Positions 16,243 through 25,458 of a stretch of 64,000 bases of DNA are shown here, one piece after another. Position 1 is the first letter of the stretch; each line of letters starts with the position of its first letter. A program made the position numbers and the translations under genes. The stretch is from assembly GCA_028283855.1 (NCBI GenBank), contig JAPWJX010000005.1, forward strand, positions 62,001 through 126,000, read 5' to 3'. The notes beneath the pieces were generated by a model. It was not told the origin of the DNA. It did not search any database and saw only the letters and a list, made by a program, of their open reading frames with translations. The DNA is from Verrucomicrobium sp. (GTDB lineage Bacteria > Verrucomicrobiota > Verrucomicrobiia > Methylacidiphilales > GAS474).

Positions 16243-16623
16243 ATGAATGAGCCCACCTTGGCGAGCCTGAAGCTTACCCTTCAGGAAGCCTCTTTGCGCC
16301 ATGACGCGCTGGCCAGCAACGTGGCCAACGTCAATACCCCCGGGTATCACCGCGTCGACGTTGCTTCCTCTTTCGCCTCCAGCCTTAACACGGCTCTCCA
16401 CCAGATCGACAAGGGGGAAACCCCGACGGATATCCCCAAGGGGACGGTTTCCGTGGCCGACGTGCAGAACCCCGCCCGTTACGACGGCAATACGGTCAAC
16501 CTGGATCAGGAAATGACCGAACTGATGAAGAACCAAAGCGACTTCGATTTTTCCGCCCGCATGTTGGCCCTGCACTACAGCCGGGTGAAGCAGGCGATCG
16601 GCGGCGGCACGAGCGGTTCCTAA
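16243..16623 (+). CDS. flgB: Flagellar proximal rod protein FlgB
   Basis: 126 residues from the ATG at 16243, which puts the family block ASNVANVNTPGYHRVDV at the usual distance from the N-terminus. An ATG at 16219 would add 8 residues and lies at about +4 of the sigma-54 transcript. The C-terminal coiled segment YSRVKQAIGG is normal. FlgB forms part of the proximal rod in the periplasm and is exported by the flagellar type III system without a cleaved signal. First gene of the long flagellar operon. Confidence 0.95.
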   Translation: MNEPTLASLKLTLQEASLRHDALASNVANVNTPGYHRVDVASSFASSLNTALHQIDKGETPTDIPKGTVSVADVQNPARYDGNTVNLDQEMTELMKNQSDFDFSARMLALHYSRVKQAIGGGTSGS

Positions 16624-16636
16624 CTCCTAGCACCTC

Positions 16637-17068
16637 ATGGCAAACCTAATTCCGGCTATCGACGTCAGCGGCAGCGCCCTCCAGGCGGAGCGGACCCGGT
16701 TGGAAATCGTCGCGGGCAACATCGGCAACGCGCAGACGACCCGCGGCCCGGACGGCAAGGCCTACCAGCGCAAGGAAGTCGTCTTCGAGACGGTCGCCAA
16801 CCAGAACGGCGTCCCGGCCGCCCCCGGCCAGCAGATCGGCGGCGTGAAGGTGGCCAAGATCGTCGACGATCCCTCTCCCGGCCAGAAGCTTTACATGCCC
16901 GGCCATCCGCACGCCGACGCCCAGGGCTTCGTCACCATGCCGAACGTGAACGTCGTCGATGAGATGGTCGACATGATGACCGCCAGCCGCTCCTTCGAGG
17001 CCAATCTCCAGGTCATCAAGACCGGGCGCGACATGGTCAACCGCTCCATCGCCATCGCCGAAGCTTAA
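16637..17068 (+). CDS. flgC: Flagellar proximal rod protein FlgC
   Basis: 143 residues, standard length. The rod motif appears as IVAGNIGNAQTTRGPDG with the FlgC-specific insert KAYQRKEVVFETV, and the C-terminus has the conserved NVNVVDEMVDMMTASRSFEANLQV and MVNRSIAIAEA blocks. It polymerises with FlgB and FlgF on the FliE adaptor. It lies 13 bases after flgB and 10 before fliE, within one transcript. Confidence 0.97.
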   Translation: MANLIPAIDVSGSALQAERTRLEIVAGNIGNAQTTRGPDGKAYQRKEVVFETVANQNGVPAAPGQQIGGVKVAKIVDDPSPGQKLYMPGHPHADAQGFVTMPNVNVVDEMVDMMTASRSFEANLQVIKTGRDMVNRSIAIAEA

Positions 17069-17078
17069 GCCGTAAGAT

Positions 17079-17495
17079 ATGGATCCCCTTTCCGCCGCCT
17101 CCGCCCTGACCTCCACGCCGCTCGACCCGGGCGCGGCGGTGGGCCAGGCCGGCACAGTCCTGCAGCAGGGCAACGGCGCCACCTTCGCCTTCAAGCTGCC
17201 CCAGGCCGCCGAGGCGCCGCAGGCTTCCGCCGCGGTCTCCGGGCCCAGCCAGGTTTACGCCGCCGGCGCCGAGCCGACGACCTACACGGGCATCGTGCAG
17301 GACATGATCCGGCAGACCAATCAGCTGGATCAAACGGCGGGCGCCAAGGTGCGCGACGTTCTTATGGGAGGGCCGACGACCGTCAATGACGCGATGGTCG
17401 CGGAGGAGGAGGCCGGAGTCGCCTTCAAGCTGGTGTCGCAGGTGCGGAACCAGGTCGTCAGCGCGTATCAGGAAGTCATGAGGATGCAGATTTAA
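17079..17495 (+). CDS. fliE: Flagellar hook-basal body complex protein FliE
   Basis: 138 residues, longer than the usual about 105 because of an Ala/Pro-rich N-terminal part. The conserved C-terminal block VNDAMVAEEEAGVAFKLVSQ followed by VRNQVVSAYQEVMRMQI identifies it. FliE joins the MS ring (FliF) to the rod and is an early export substrate. It lies between flgC and fliF as in most flagellar operons. Confidence 0.95.
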   Translation: MDPLSAASALTSTPLDPGAAVGQAGTVLQQGNGATFAFKLPQAAEAPQASAAVSGPSQVYAAGAEPTTYTGIVQDMIRQTNQLDQTAGAKVRDVLMGGPTTVNDAMVAEEEAGVAFKLVSQVRNQVVSAYQEVMRMQI

Positions 17496-17528
17496 TCCCG
17501 CATCATTTTTTCAAGGAGGAAGCCAACC

Positions 17529-19136
17529 ATGAACGAATTCTTTAAAAACCTGCAGCAAGTCTGGGCCGGAATCCCAGTCAGCCGCCGCATCCCCATCATC
17601 GCCACCACGGTCGCCATCATCGTCGGCCTGGGAATGGTCATCTCCTACGCGAACAAGCCGCACATGGACGTTCTCTTCAGCGGCATGCAGCCGAGCGAGG
17701 CGTCCAAGGTCGTCGAGTTCCTCAAGGGAAAGAAAATCCGTTACGAGTTGGAGGATAGCGGCGCCACCGTCATGGTCCCCAGCGCCAGCGTCTACGAGAC
17801 GCGCCTCGACCTGGCCGCCAACGGCATCCCCCGCGCCCCGGATACCGGCGGCGGCGTCGGCTTTGAGCTGTTCGACAAGCCCAGCTTCGGCATGCCGGAC
17901 TTCATGCAGAAGGCCAATTACTACCGCGCCATCCAGGGCGAGCTGGCCCGCACGATCAAGCAGTTCAACGACATCTCCGACGCCCGCGTCATGATCGTCG
18001 TGCCGGAAGAGCGGCTCTTCAGCAAGGACCGGAAGGAAGCCAAGGCCTCCGTCCTCATCCAGATGAAGCAGGGCCGCACGCTGGCCCCGGAACAGGTCGC
18101 CGCCATCCGCTTCCTGGTTTCCAACAGCGTCGAGGGGCTCCAGCCCAACCACGTCGCCATCGTCGACACCGCCGGCCGCTCCCTGGCCCCGGACGACGCG
18201 GGCAACGGCCTGGGCGCCCTCAGCAACACCCAGCTGAGCGTCCAGCGCCAGTATGAGGACCACCTGCGGGAGAAGGTGCAGTCGATGCTCGACCAGACCC
18301 TGGGCGTCGGCCAGTCCACCGTCCAGATCACCGCCGAGCTGAACTTCGACACCATCCAGCAGACCTCCGAGCGGTTCGACCCGAAGAGCGCCGTCGTCGG
18401 CGCCGAGCACACCACCAGCGAGGCGACCCACACCAAGACCCAGCAGGCCAACGCCACCGTCGGCTCCACCCCGAACACCACGGACGAGAGCAACAGCGGC
18501 GACAAGACCCAGACGGAAGCCTCCACGGAAAAGGCGACCGCCGAGAACCAATACGACATCAACCGCACAGTCGAGAGCCTGCAGAAGGCCGTCGGCGTGC
18601 CCACCCGCATCACCGCCGCCGTCTTCGTCAATGTGCGCCACAGCGGCACCGGCCCCACCTCCTCCGTCCGTCCCCGCACGCCGCAGGAGCTGCAGCAGCT
18701 AGACCAGATGGTGAAGGAGGCGATCGGCTTCACCCAGAGCGACGCGCGGAAAGACTCCGTCACCGTGCAGGAGATCGAGTTCGCCCCCGCCTTCGAGCAG
18801 GCGGAGCCCGCCACCACCGCCGCCGCCACCATCCTGGCCAACAAGAACCAGTGGATCCCCTGGGTCACCCAGGGCTGCCTGGGCGTCCTGGCCGTCGTGG
18901 TGCTGCTCTACCTGCGCAGCATCCTGCGCAGCTCCAGCATGTTCGAGAGCGCGGAGTCGGGCGAGTTCTCCTCCCTCCTCTCCCGCTACAAAAAGATGGC
19001 GGACGACGCCCTGGCCGAGATCGACCGGGAGAAAGCCCAGCCCAACGCCCTTTCCGTCGACGACCTGAGCAAGCTGATCCGCGACAACCCCGGCAACACC
19101 TCGCAGGCCCTCAAGGCCTGGATGATGCGCAACTAA
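17529..19136 (+). CDS. fliF: Flagellar MS-ring protein FliF
   Basis: 535 residues, normal size. Two membrane spans at about 20-40 and 440-462 bracket the periplasmic ring-building domains (early block DVLFSGMQPSEASKVVEFLK, later VQRQYEDHLREKVQSMLDQ). A low-complexity Ser/Thr linker lies near residues 290-340. The cytoplasmic tail LSVDDLSKLIRDNPG is the FliG-binding end. Its ATG follows a strong AGGAGG, one of few good ribosome sites in the window, in line with the high copy number needed for the ring. Confidence 0.98.
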   Translation: MNEFFKNLQQVWAGIPVSRRIPIIATTVAIIVGLGMVISYANKPHMDVLFSGMQPSEASKVVEFLKGKKIRYELEDSGATVMVPSASVYETRLDLAANGIPRAPDTGGGVGFELFDKPSFGMPDFMQKANYYRAIQGELARTIKQFNDISDARVMIVVPEERLFSKDRKEAKASVLIQMKQGRTLAPEQVAAIRFLVSNSVEGLQPNHVAIVDTAGRSLAPDDAGNGLGALSNTQLSVQRQYEDHLREKVQSMLDQTLGVGQSTVQITAELNFDTIQQTSERFDPKSAVVGAEHTTSEATHTKTQQANATVGSTPNTTDESNSGDKTQTEASTEKATAENQYDINRTVESLQKAVGVPTRITAAVFVNVRHSGTGPTSSVRPRTPQELQQLDQMVKEAIGFTQSDARKDSVTVQEIEFAPAFEQAEPATTAAATILANKNQWIPWVTQGCLGVLAVVVLLYLRSILRSSSMFESAESGEFSSLLSRYKKMADDALAEIDREKAQPNALSVDDLSKLIRDNPGNTSQALKAWMMRN

Positions 19137-19151
19137 CCACGGAGCACCCCT

Positions 19152-20237
19152 ATGGCCACCGCTACCGAGACTCCCGCAGCCCCGAAGCAGCTCAACAGCC
19201 CCGGAGGAGGAGGAAAATCCGCCGAGGAAGCCCTGCGCAGCTGGTCGAAAAAGCAGCGCCTGGCCGGCCTCCTGGTCGTCCTGGGGAAGGAGCTGGCCGC
19301 CCAGATTCTCAACGAGTTCGACGAGCGCGACGTCGAGGAAGTCACCACGGAGATGGCCCGCATCGACTTCATTTCGATGGACATGCAGCGCGCCCTTCTC
19401 AAGGAATTCACCTCCGTCACCGTCGACGCGGTGGCCTCCGCCGCGGGCGGCCCGCAGTTCGCCAAGGACGTGCTGGAGCGCTCCATCGGCACCTTTAAGG
19501 CCAACGAGCTGATCAACCGCATCGCCCCCAACAAGGCGCGCACCGTCGACAGCAGCGTGCTGCGGGACATCCAGCCCCGCCAGCTGATCAACCTCCTGCG
19601 CAAGGAGCAGATCCAGACCTGGGCGCTGGTCCTCTCCTACCTCGATCCCGCCCGCTGCGCGGAGGTCCTCTCCCTCCTTAACACCGATTTCCGCACCGAC
19701 GTGGTCGAGCGTATCGCCACCATGGAGCCGACCTCGGCCGAAGTGGTGGAACAGATCCTCAATCACATCAAGCGCCGCGTGGCGATGAAGAGCACCGTTT
19801 CCGTCACCAGCTCCGGCGGCGCCCGCATCCTGGCGGACGTCATCAACGCCCTGGACGACAACGTTTCCAAGCAGCTCCTCACCGGCCTGGAGGAGCGCAA
19901 TCCCGATCTGGCGAAAAACATCCAAAAGCTCCTCTTCGTCTTCGAGGACATCGCCGACATGGACAAGCAGACCCTGGCCCGCATCCTGCGGGAGGTCGAC
20001 TACCACCAGCTGGCCATCGCCCTCAAGACCGCCTCGGAACGCCTCCGCAGCACCGTGCTGGGCGGCCTCTCCAAGCGCGCCGCGGAAGGCCTTCAGGAAG
20101 AAATCCAGTTCATGCCCCCCGTCCGCCTCACGGAGGTGGAGGAGGCGCAGCAGAAGATCATCGACGTTGTCCGCCAGTTGGAAGCCAGCGGCGAAATCAC
20201 CATCAGCAAGGGCGGCGGACGCCGCGAGCTGGTCTAA
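19152..20237 (+). CDS. fliG: Flagellar motor switch protein FliG
   Basis: 361 residues. An extra N-terminal Pro/Ala/Gly stretch precedes the FliF-binding domain. Middle and C-terminal armadillo-like domains follow; the C-terminal torque helix is kept as KRAAEGLQEEIQFMPPVRL and TEVEEAQQKIIDVVRQLEAS. FliG transmits torque from the MotA stator and links the MS ring to FliM. It starts 15 bases after fliF and is followed by fliH, the classic order. Confidence 0.98.
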   Translation: MATATETPAAPKQLNSPGGGGKSAEEALRSWSKKQRLAGLLVVLGKELAAQILNEFDERDVEEVTTEMARIDFISMDMQRALLKEFTSVTVDAVASAAGGPQFAKDVLERSIGTFKANELINRIAPNKARTVDSSVLRDIQPRQLINLLRKEQIQTWALVLSYLDPARCAEVLSLLNTDFRTDVVERIATMEPTSAEVVEQILNHIKRRVAMKSTVSVTSSGGARILADVINALDDNVSKQLLTGLEERNPDLAKNIQKLLFVFEDIADMDKQTLARILREVDYHQLAIALKTASERLRSTVLGGLSKRAAEGLQEEIQFMPPVRLTEVEEAQQKIIDVVRQLEASGEITISKGGGRRELV

Positions 20238-20255
20238 AGCCGCCCTCTCCCTCCG

Positions 20256-20900
20256 ATGAAATCCTTCCAGGTCCAGATTCCCGCGCGCGTCGACCGCCTC
20301 ACGGTCCGCCGCCGCGTTCTGGCGCCCGCTCCGGTCCTGCCGGAGGGGGAAGGGGAGGAGGGCGCCGAGGCCGCGCCCGCGCCGGAAGTGGTCGCCTCGG
20401 AAGAGACCCTTTACGACGGCAGCTATGACGCCGGCCTCCGCGAGGGGCGCCGCCGCGCCCTGCAGGAGATGGCCGCGGCCCGCGCCGCCGACCAGAAGGA
20501 GATGCAGGCCTCCCTCCGCCAGTTCGACTTGGTGCTGCAAAAGCTCCTGGAAGTGGCGGAGAAGAATCTTCCCGAGCTGCTCCTGGCCGCCCTGGGCCGC
20601 GTTTTCCGCGAACACTCCTTCACTCATGAGGAGATGGCTGCCGAGGTTTCCGCCCTGGTGCGGGAAGTCGGCCAGGCCCAGGCGATCTCGATCGAAGCCT
20701 CCCAAGAGGAGATCGGCATCCTGGAGCGCCGTTTGGACAAGCTCGGGCTGGCTCTCCATCACGGCCGTGTCCAATGGCGCGCCAATCCCACCCTCGGCAA
20801 GGGGGAATACGTTTTGCAGACCGACCTCGGCATGGTTGACGGCCGCCGCCTGTCTAAGCTGGCCCAGATCCGCCTGGCTCTTGAGGAGGAGGCCGCCTGA
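20256..20900 (+). CDS. fliH: Flagellar assembly protein FliH
   Basis: 214 residues. The glycine-patterned helix of FliH is only partly visible (YDGSYDAGLREGRRRALQEM), followed by a long coiled coil and an ATPase-stator-like C-terminal domain (FREHSFTHEEMAAEVSALVR...YVLQTDLGMVDGRRLSKLAQ). It holds and regulates the FliI ATPase at the export gate. The stop overlaps the fliI ATG by one base (TGATG), consistent with coupled synthesis of the complex. Confidence 0.92.
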   Translation: MKSFQVQIPARVDRLTVRRRVLAPAPVLPEGEGEEGAEAAPAPEVVASEETLYDGSYDAGLREGRRRALQEMAAARAADQKEMQASLRQFDLVLQKLLEVAEKNLPELLLAALGRVFREHSFTHEEMAAEVSALVREVGQAQAISIEASQEEIGILERRLDKLGLALHHGRVQWRANPTLGKGEYVLQTDLGMVDGRRLSKLAQIRLALEEEAA

Positions 20901-22291
20901 TGCATCCCGGGCTGAATTATCCCGGGCTGGTCGCCAAGACCCGGCGCGCCCTTTCCCAGATCCGCCCCGTCGGCCTCGTCGGGCGCGTGGCCAAGGTCGT
21001 CGGCCTGACCGTCGAGTCCCAGGGGCCGGCCGCCGCGCTGGGGGAAGCTTGCTGGATCTACTGCGGCGCCTCGCAAAAGCGCCGTTTGGCGGAAGTCGTC
21101 GGTTTCCGCGAGGGGCGCATTCTCCTTATGCCCTGGGAGGGGCTGGAAGGGATCGGGATCGGCGACGGCGTCCAGTCCACCGGCGCGCCGCCGCAGATCC
21201 CCGTCGGCCCGTCCGTCCTGGGGCGCATCCTCGATCCCCTGGGCCGCCCCATTGACGATCTGGGCCCGCTGCCGGCGGAGACGCCGACGGCTCCGCTTAT
21301 CCGCAGCGTGCCGCCCCCGGCCCGCCGTCCCCGCATCAGCAACATCTTCCAGACCGGCGTCCGCGCCATCGACTCCTTCGCCACGGCGGGCGCGGGGCAG
21401 CGCCTGGGCATCTTCGCGGGCAGCGGCGTGGGCAAGAGCACGCTCCTGGGCATGATCTGCCGCTACGCCAGCGCGGACATCAACGTCATCGCCCTCATCG
21501 GCGAGCGCGGCCGCGAGGTGCTCGAGTTCGTCGAGCGGGACCTGGGTCCCGAGGCGCTCAAGCGCAGCGTCATCGTCGTCGCCACCTCGGACCAGCCCGC
21601 CCTGGCCCGTATCAAGGCCGCCTTCACCGCCAATACGATCGCCGCCCACTTCCGCGCGCAGGGGAAGCACGTCCTCCTCATGATGGATTCGCTCACCCGC
21701 CTGGCTATGGCCCAGCGGGAAATCGGCCTGGCCGTCGGTGAGCCCCCGGCCACCCGCGGCTATCCGCCCTCCGTCTTCGGCCTCATGCCGATCCTGTTGG
21801 AGCAGGCGGGCTGCCTGGATCAAGGCATCATTACCGGCTTCTACACCGTCCTGACGGAAGGCGACGACTGGAACGACCCCATCAGCGATTGCGCCCGCTC
21901 CATTCTGGATGGCCACCTCCTCCTGACCCGCCGTCTGGCCTCGGAGAACCACTATCCGGCCATCGACGTCCTGGAGAGCCTCAGCCGCCTCCAGAGCAAC
22001 CTGATCGGCGCGCCCCAGCGGGAGCTCATTGGCCGCGCCCGGCACATCCTGGCCGTGCAGCGGCAATACCGGGAACTGGTGGAAATCGGCGCCTACACCC
22101 CGGGCAGCAACACCCAATTGGACCACGCCTTGGCCCTCTATCCCCAGCTCGTCCAGTTCCTCCGCCAGTCGGTGGAGGAGCCGGGCACCGTCAACGGCGC
22201 CTTTGCGGTGCTGGAGCGCATCCTCAACAGCCAGGGAGGAGGCGCGGCGCCCGTCGTTTCCTCTTCCTCCGCCGCCCTGGCCCGCAACTAA
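20900..22291 (+). CDS. fliI: Flagellum-specific ATPase FliI
   Basis: 463 residues. Walker A IFAGSGVGKSTLLGM and Walker B VLLMMDSLTRLAMAQREI are intact, with the F1-beta-like ERGREVLEFVERDLG and the export-ATPase GEPPATRGYPPSVFGLMP blocks. It energises delivery of flagellar substrates to the export gate in the cytoplasm, with FliH and FliJ on either side in the operon. Confidence 0.98.
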   Translation: MHPGLNYPGLVAKTRRALSQIRPVGLVGRVAKVVGLTVESQGPAAALGEACWIYCGASQKRRLAEVVGFREGRILLMPWEGLEGIGIGDGVQSTGAPPQIPVGPSVLGRILDPLGRPIDDLGPLPAETPTAPLIRSVPPPARRPRISNIFQTGVRAIDSFATAGAGQRLGIFAGSGVGKSTLLGMICRYASADINVIALIGERGREVLEFVERDLGPEALKRSVIVVATSDQPALARIKAAFTANTIAAHFRAQGKHVLLMMDSLTRLAMAQREIGLAVGEPPATRGYPPSVFGLMPILLEQAGCLDQGIITGFYTVLTEGDDWNDPISDCARSILDGHLLLTRRLASENHYPAIDVLESLSRLQSNLIGAPQRELIGRARHILAVQRQYRELVEIGAYTPGSNTQLDHALALYPQLVQFLRQSVEEPGTVNGAFAVLERILNSQGGGAAPVVSSSSAALARN

Positions 22292-22297
22292 GAGCCG

Positions 22298-22738
22298 ATG
22301 AAGCACCGCTCCCTCGAAATCCTCCACCGCCTGCGGGAATACGACCTCGAACAGGAGGAAGGAAAACTCGTCCAACGCCAGCGGGAGGAAAAGGCCAAGG
22401 AGCAGGACTGCTACCGTTCCCTGGATGTGTTGCAGGGCAGCTACCACCACAGCGTGGACAACGCCCAGGTGCATGACTATTCCCGCCGCGACGGCTGCGT
22501 GCGGGAGGCCGGGCTGCGCCACAACTACGACCTGCGCCAATACGGCATGGCCCAGATCGCCCGCAACGAGCAGGTGCAGGAAACCCTCAAGGCGAAGACC
22601 CGCGCCGACATGATCGCCAAGGTGCTCGAAAAGCGCCGCGAGCAGGACCGCGTCGAGGCCGACCTGCGCGACCGCCGCGAGATGGACGACGTGGCGCAGA
22701 ACCAGTTCATCTATTCCCGCAACGAGCCCCTTTTCTAG
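22298..22738 (+). CDS. fliJ: FliJ-like flagellar export coiled-coil protein
   Basis: 146 residues, almost entirely charged alpha helix, directly after fliI. Length, helical character and place match FliJ, the central stalk of the export ATPase; sequence itself is too divergent to be diagnostic. Clusters such as LHRLREYDLEQEEGKLVQRQ support an antiparallel coiled coil. The assignment rests mostly on synteny. Confidence 0.75.
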   Translation: MKHRSLEILHRLREYDLEQEEGKLVQRQREEKAKEQDCYRSLDVLQGSYHHSVDNAQVHDYSRRDGCVREAGLRHNYDLRQYGMAQIARNEQVQETLKAKTRADMIAKVLEKRREQDRVEADLRDRREMDDVAQNQFIYSRNEPLF

Positions 22739-22751
22739 ACTCTTCTTCTAC

Positions 22752-23405
22752 ATGCCCTCCCTCATCATCTCCCTGGCGGCCGGAATCGGCCTTCTCTTCG
22801 GCCTGCTCGGCGGCACCTTCGTCGCCGCCGGCAAGGTTAAGCTCCCCCCGCGCCCGGCTCCCCATGCGGTCAAGCCTGTCTCCATGGCGACTTCCTCCGC
22901 CAAGTCTTTCGACGATTTCACCAAGATCGCCGCGGAGCTCGATTCCTGGCGCCGGGAACTGACGGAGCGGAACAACAAGGCCCTCCTCCTCGACGCCGAG
23001 CTGGCCAAGCGGGAGCAGCTCCTCCAGGCGGAGCGCGGCGCGCTGGACCAGGAGCGCAGCCGCCTGGAGCACGTGCAGAAGGACATGGAAGATCGTCTTA
23101 TCAAAATCAAACAGAACGAGACTCCGCGCCTTCAGGAGCTGGCCGATCTCTATAGCACGATGAAGCCGGACGACGCGGTGTCCCTCCTGCGCGTCCTTCC
23201 GCCGGAGCAGGCGACGAAGGTCGTCACCGTCATGAAGCAGAAGACGGCGGCCAAGCTCCTCTCCAATTGGATCGAAAAGTATCCCGGCGACAAGGCCCTC
23301 GTCGCCCAGATCACCAACGACCTGGTCCGCACCATCGACCAGCCCTCCTCTTCCACCGACCTTTCCAGCAATAACCCGAGCTCAAGCTCTCCCGCCAACC
23401 CTTAA
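22752..23405 (+). CDS. MotE-like membrane coiled-coil protein with MgtE-N type domain
   Basis: 217 residues: an N-terminal membrane span (about 4-26), coiled coil (about 55-120), then a compact domain LADLYSTMKPDDAVSLLRVLPPEQ...VVTVMKQKTAAKLLSNW that resembles the MgtE-N/FliG-like fold of MotE, and a Ser-rich tail. In other bacteria MotE chaperones the stator protein MotC. Between fliJ and fliK this is a common place for such genes. A role in motor or export assembly is inferred. Confidence 0.75.
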   Translation: MPSLIISLAAGIGLLFGLLGGTFVAAGKVKLPPRPAPHAVKPVSMATSSAKSFDDFTKIAAELDSWRRELTERNNKALLLDAELAKREQLLQAERGALDQERSRLEHVQKDMEDRLIKIKQNETPRLQELADLYSTMKPDDAVSLLRVLPPEQATKVVTVMKQKTAAKLLSNWIEKYPGDKALVAQITNDLVRTIDQPSSSTDLSSNNPSSSSPANP

Positions 23406-23419
23406 CCCCTTCATTCTTT

Positions 23420-25036
23420 ATGGCACTTTCCGCCGCGCTTTCCGCGATGTTCAACGCCGCCAAGGCCGCCACGGGGACTTCCTCCAGCGCCTCGGCCTCG
23501 TCTTCCGCCTCCGCTTCCTCCTCGCACGCTTCCGCCACGGATTCCGGGTCCAGCGCGGGTTCCGACTTCAGCTCCTACATGGATCAGGTCACCCACGGAC
23601 ATGATGCGCCGGCGAAGTCCTCTTCCTCCTCCTCCACCCGGCAAACGACCGCCCAGGACTCCTCCCACACGCAGGCTTCCCAAACTCAGGGCCAGGCTCA
23701 GGCCGCGCATCCTCATGCGGCCGATGCGACGCCCTCCGGAAAACCTTCCAAGTCCGGGGACAAGCATGATGACCAAGCCGATGTGACCGATGACGACGGG
23801 GCGGATAAGGACGACGCCCAGGCCGATTCTTCCACGACCCCCGTGGCCGTCGACGCCACCCAGTGGATGAACCAGATCATCGCCTCCGGCGTCATTCCCC
23901 CCCCGACGCAGGCCGCCGTTGCCGCGAATGCCTCGGCCGGGGATGACGCCTCCACCGACAGCGCCGACGCGGCCACCGTGACGACTTCCGGCGCGGCGCT
24001 CTTTGACGTGGCGACCGCCGAGACGGCCCAGCCCGCCGCGCCTCCCCCGATTTCCCTGGCAGCACAGGCGGCTCAAGCGGCCCAGACGGGGCAAAATGCG
24101 CAAGCCGGAGAGGAGACCGATGACGCCACCGCTTCCAACGATGTGACGGCATCGACCGGGGAAAATAATGCCGCCACCACGCCGCAATCCGGAATAAATG
24201 TGACCACGATGAGCCAGTCGCTGACGGCCACCGCCGCCGGAAATACCGGCAAACATTCTTCCAAGGACGAAAATTCGGAGAATTCGGACAAAAAGAAGGG
24301 GGATCAGCCCGCTAACGACCTATTGACGCCTCTTTCCACGCAGGTTGGCACGGTTTTTTCTGAAAGCACTGTAATGCCCGCGATTGCGCAAAATTTGCCG
24401 ACGCACGGAACCGACGCAAAGACGACCGGCGATCTGCTGGCCGCCCTGACGGCGGTGAAGCCTGAGCGTGCCCGCTCCACCTCCGCCACGGCCGGAGCGG
24501 CCGCGGACGCCAGCCAGACCGCGGCGGCCGCCACGGCTTCCATTCAGGGGCAGGCCGGCGTGCAGGCCAGCTCCCAGGATGCGATCACGGAAAAGCGCGT
24601 TGCGCTCCAGTCGAACGATCAGTTCGTCGACGTCATCCGGCAGACGTTGAACGAGGCGCCGGTCCTCACCCCCCAGCGCATCGCCGTGGAACTGCAGACT
24701 CCCCCGGGAGAAACGGTCACCGTCTATTTTTCCCAATCCAACGGGCAATTACGCGCCCAGCTGAGCGCCAGCGACTCCAGCTCGCTGCAATGGCTCCAGC
24801 AGCAGGTCGGCGGGCTGAAGGAAGCCGGTTCCGGCTCCGGCGTCGTCTGGCTGCCTCCCCAGTTGGACAATCCCAATTCCGGCAACGGTCAACAGGGCGG
24901 CTCCGGCCAGAACGCCCACTACCAGCAGCAACAGCAGCAGAACGGTAGTGCCGATGCCGACATGGACGACCGCGCCTTGGCCGAGGCGATCTTCGGAGGA
25001 TCCGACCTTAACCTAACCCTCACGGAGAATCGCTAA
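23420..25036 (+). CDS. fliK: Flagellar hook-length control protein FliK
   Basis: 538 residues. The first about 390 are Ser/Ala/Thr/Asp-rich and disordered, as expected of the molecular ruler part. The conserved C-terminal FliK domain (about 395-475) reads LTPQRIAVELQTPPGETVTV, then LRAQLSASDSSSLQWLQQ, the part that signals FlhB to switch export specificity. A poly-Gln stretch follows. Place before flgD and flgE is typical. Confidence 0.93.
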   Translation: MALSAALSAMFNAAKAATGTSSSASASSSASASSSHASATDSGSSAGSDFSSYMDQVTHGHDAPAKSSSSSSTRQTTAQDSSHTQASQTQGQAQAAHPHAADATPSGKPSKSGDKHDDQADVTDDDGADKDDAQADSSTTPVAVDATQWMNQIIASGVIPPPTQAAVAANASAGDDASTDSADAATVTTSGAALFDVATAETAQPAAPPPISLAAQAAQAAQTGQNAQAGEETDDATASNDVTASTGENNAATTPQSGINVTTMSQSLTATAAGNTGKHSSKDENSENSDKKKGDQPANDLLTPLSTQVGTVFSESTVMPAIAQNLPTHGTDAKTTGDLLAALTAVKPERARSTSATAGAAADASQTAAAATASIQGQAGVQASSQDAITEKRVALQSNDQFVDVIRQTLNEAPVLTPQRIAVELQTPPGETVTVYFSQSNGQLRAQLSASDSSSLQWLQQQVGGLKEAGSGSGVVWLPPQLDNPNSGNGQQGGSGQNAHYQQQQQQNGSADADMDDRALAEAIFGGSDLNLTLTENR

Positions 25037-25039
25037 CCC

Positions 25040-25438
25040 ATGAATCCATTCCTCGTTGCCCCGGCCGCCTCGGCCGCCGCCTCCGCCGCTAAAGGCGGCG
25101 TGGCGGCAGCTTCCTCGGCCCTTACGACCGCCTCCAGCGGCGCCGACTTCCAGCGCTATACCGCCGGCCTGCAGGCGAGCCACGGCGTCGACGCCAACCA
25201 GCTCGTCGGCCTTAAATCCGGCGACCTGCAGGAGAAGATATCCTCGCTCACTTCCTCACAGAAGATCAGCCTGGCCCAGCAGCTCGTGGGTTCCACCGTC
25301 ACGGTGGTGAACCAGGGCGGCCAGTTTGTCCAGGGCAAGGCCGAAAAGCTCCAGATCAGCCACGGCGTGCCGACGTTCCAGGTCGCCGGGCAATCCTACA
25401 GCCTCAGCCAGCTCGCCTCCGTGGCGAAGACCGCTTAA
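25040..25438 (+). CDS. FlgD-like small protein, probable second hook-assembly factor
   Basis: 132 residues, starting 4 bases after fliK. N-terminal part is Ala/Ser-rich. The rest, QQLVGSTVTVVNQGGQFVQG then ISHGVPTFQVAGQSYSLSQL, follows the pattern of the small beta domain after the FlgD N-terminal region (LxGKTVTV...G.V..V....G.....V.G..Y.LS.V). It lacks the FlgD N-terminal block DFYKIITTQLQNQ present in the next gene. So it may be a second, partial FlgD paralogue or a hook-cap partner. I know of no named family for it; the similarity is by eye. Confidence 0.65.
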   Translation: MNPFLVAPAASAAASAAKGGVAAASSALTTASSGADFQRYTAGLQASHGVDANQLVGLKSGDLQEKISSLTSSQKISLAQQLVGSTVTVVNQGGQFVQGKAEKLQISHGVPTFQVAGQSYSLSQLASVAKTA

Positions 25439-25458
25439 CCCCCACCTTTTTTACCACC

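Noticed and set aside
23420-24600. Pseudogene or low-complexity non-coding region
   Set aside because: The Ser/Ala/Thr-rich stretch is in frame with a conserved FliK C-terminal domain, and disordered ruler regions are normal for FliK.
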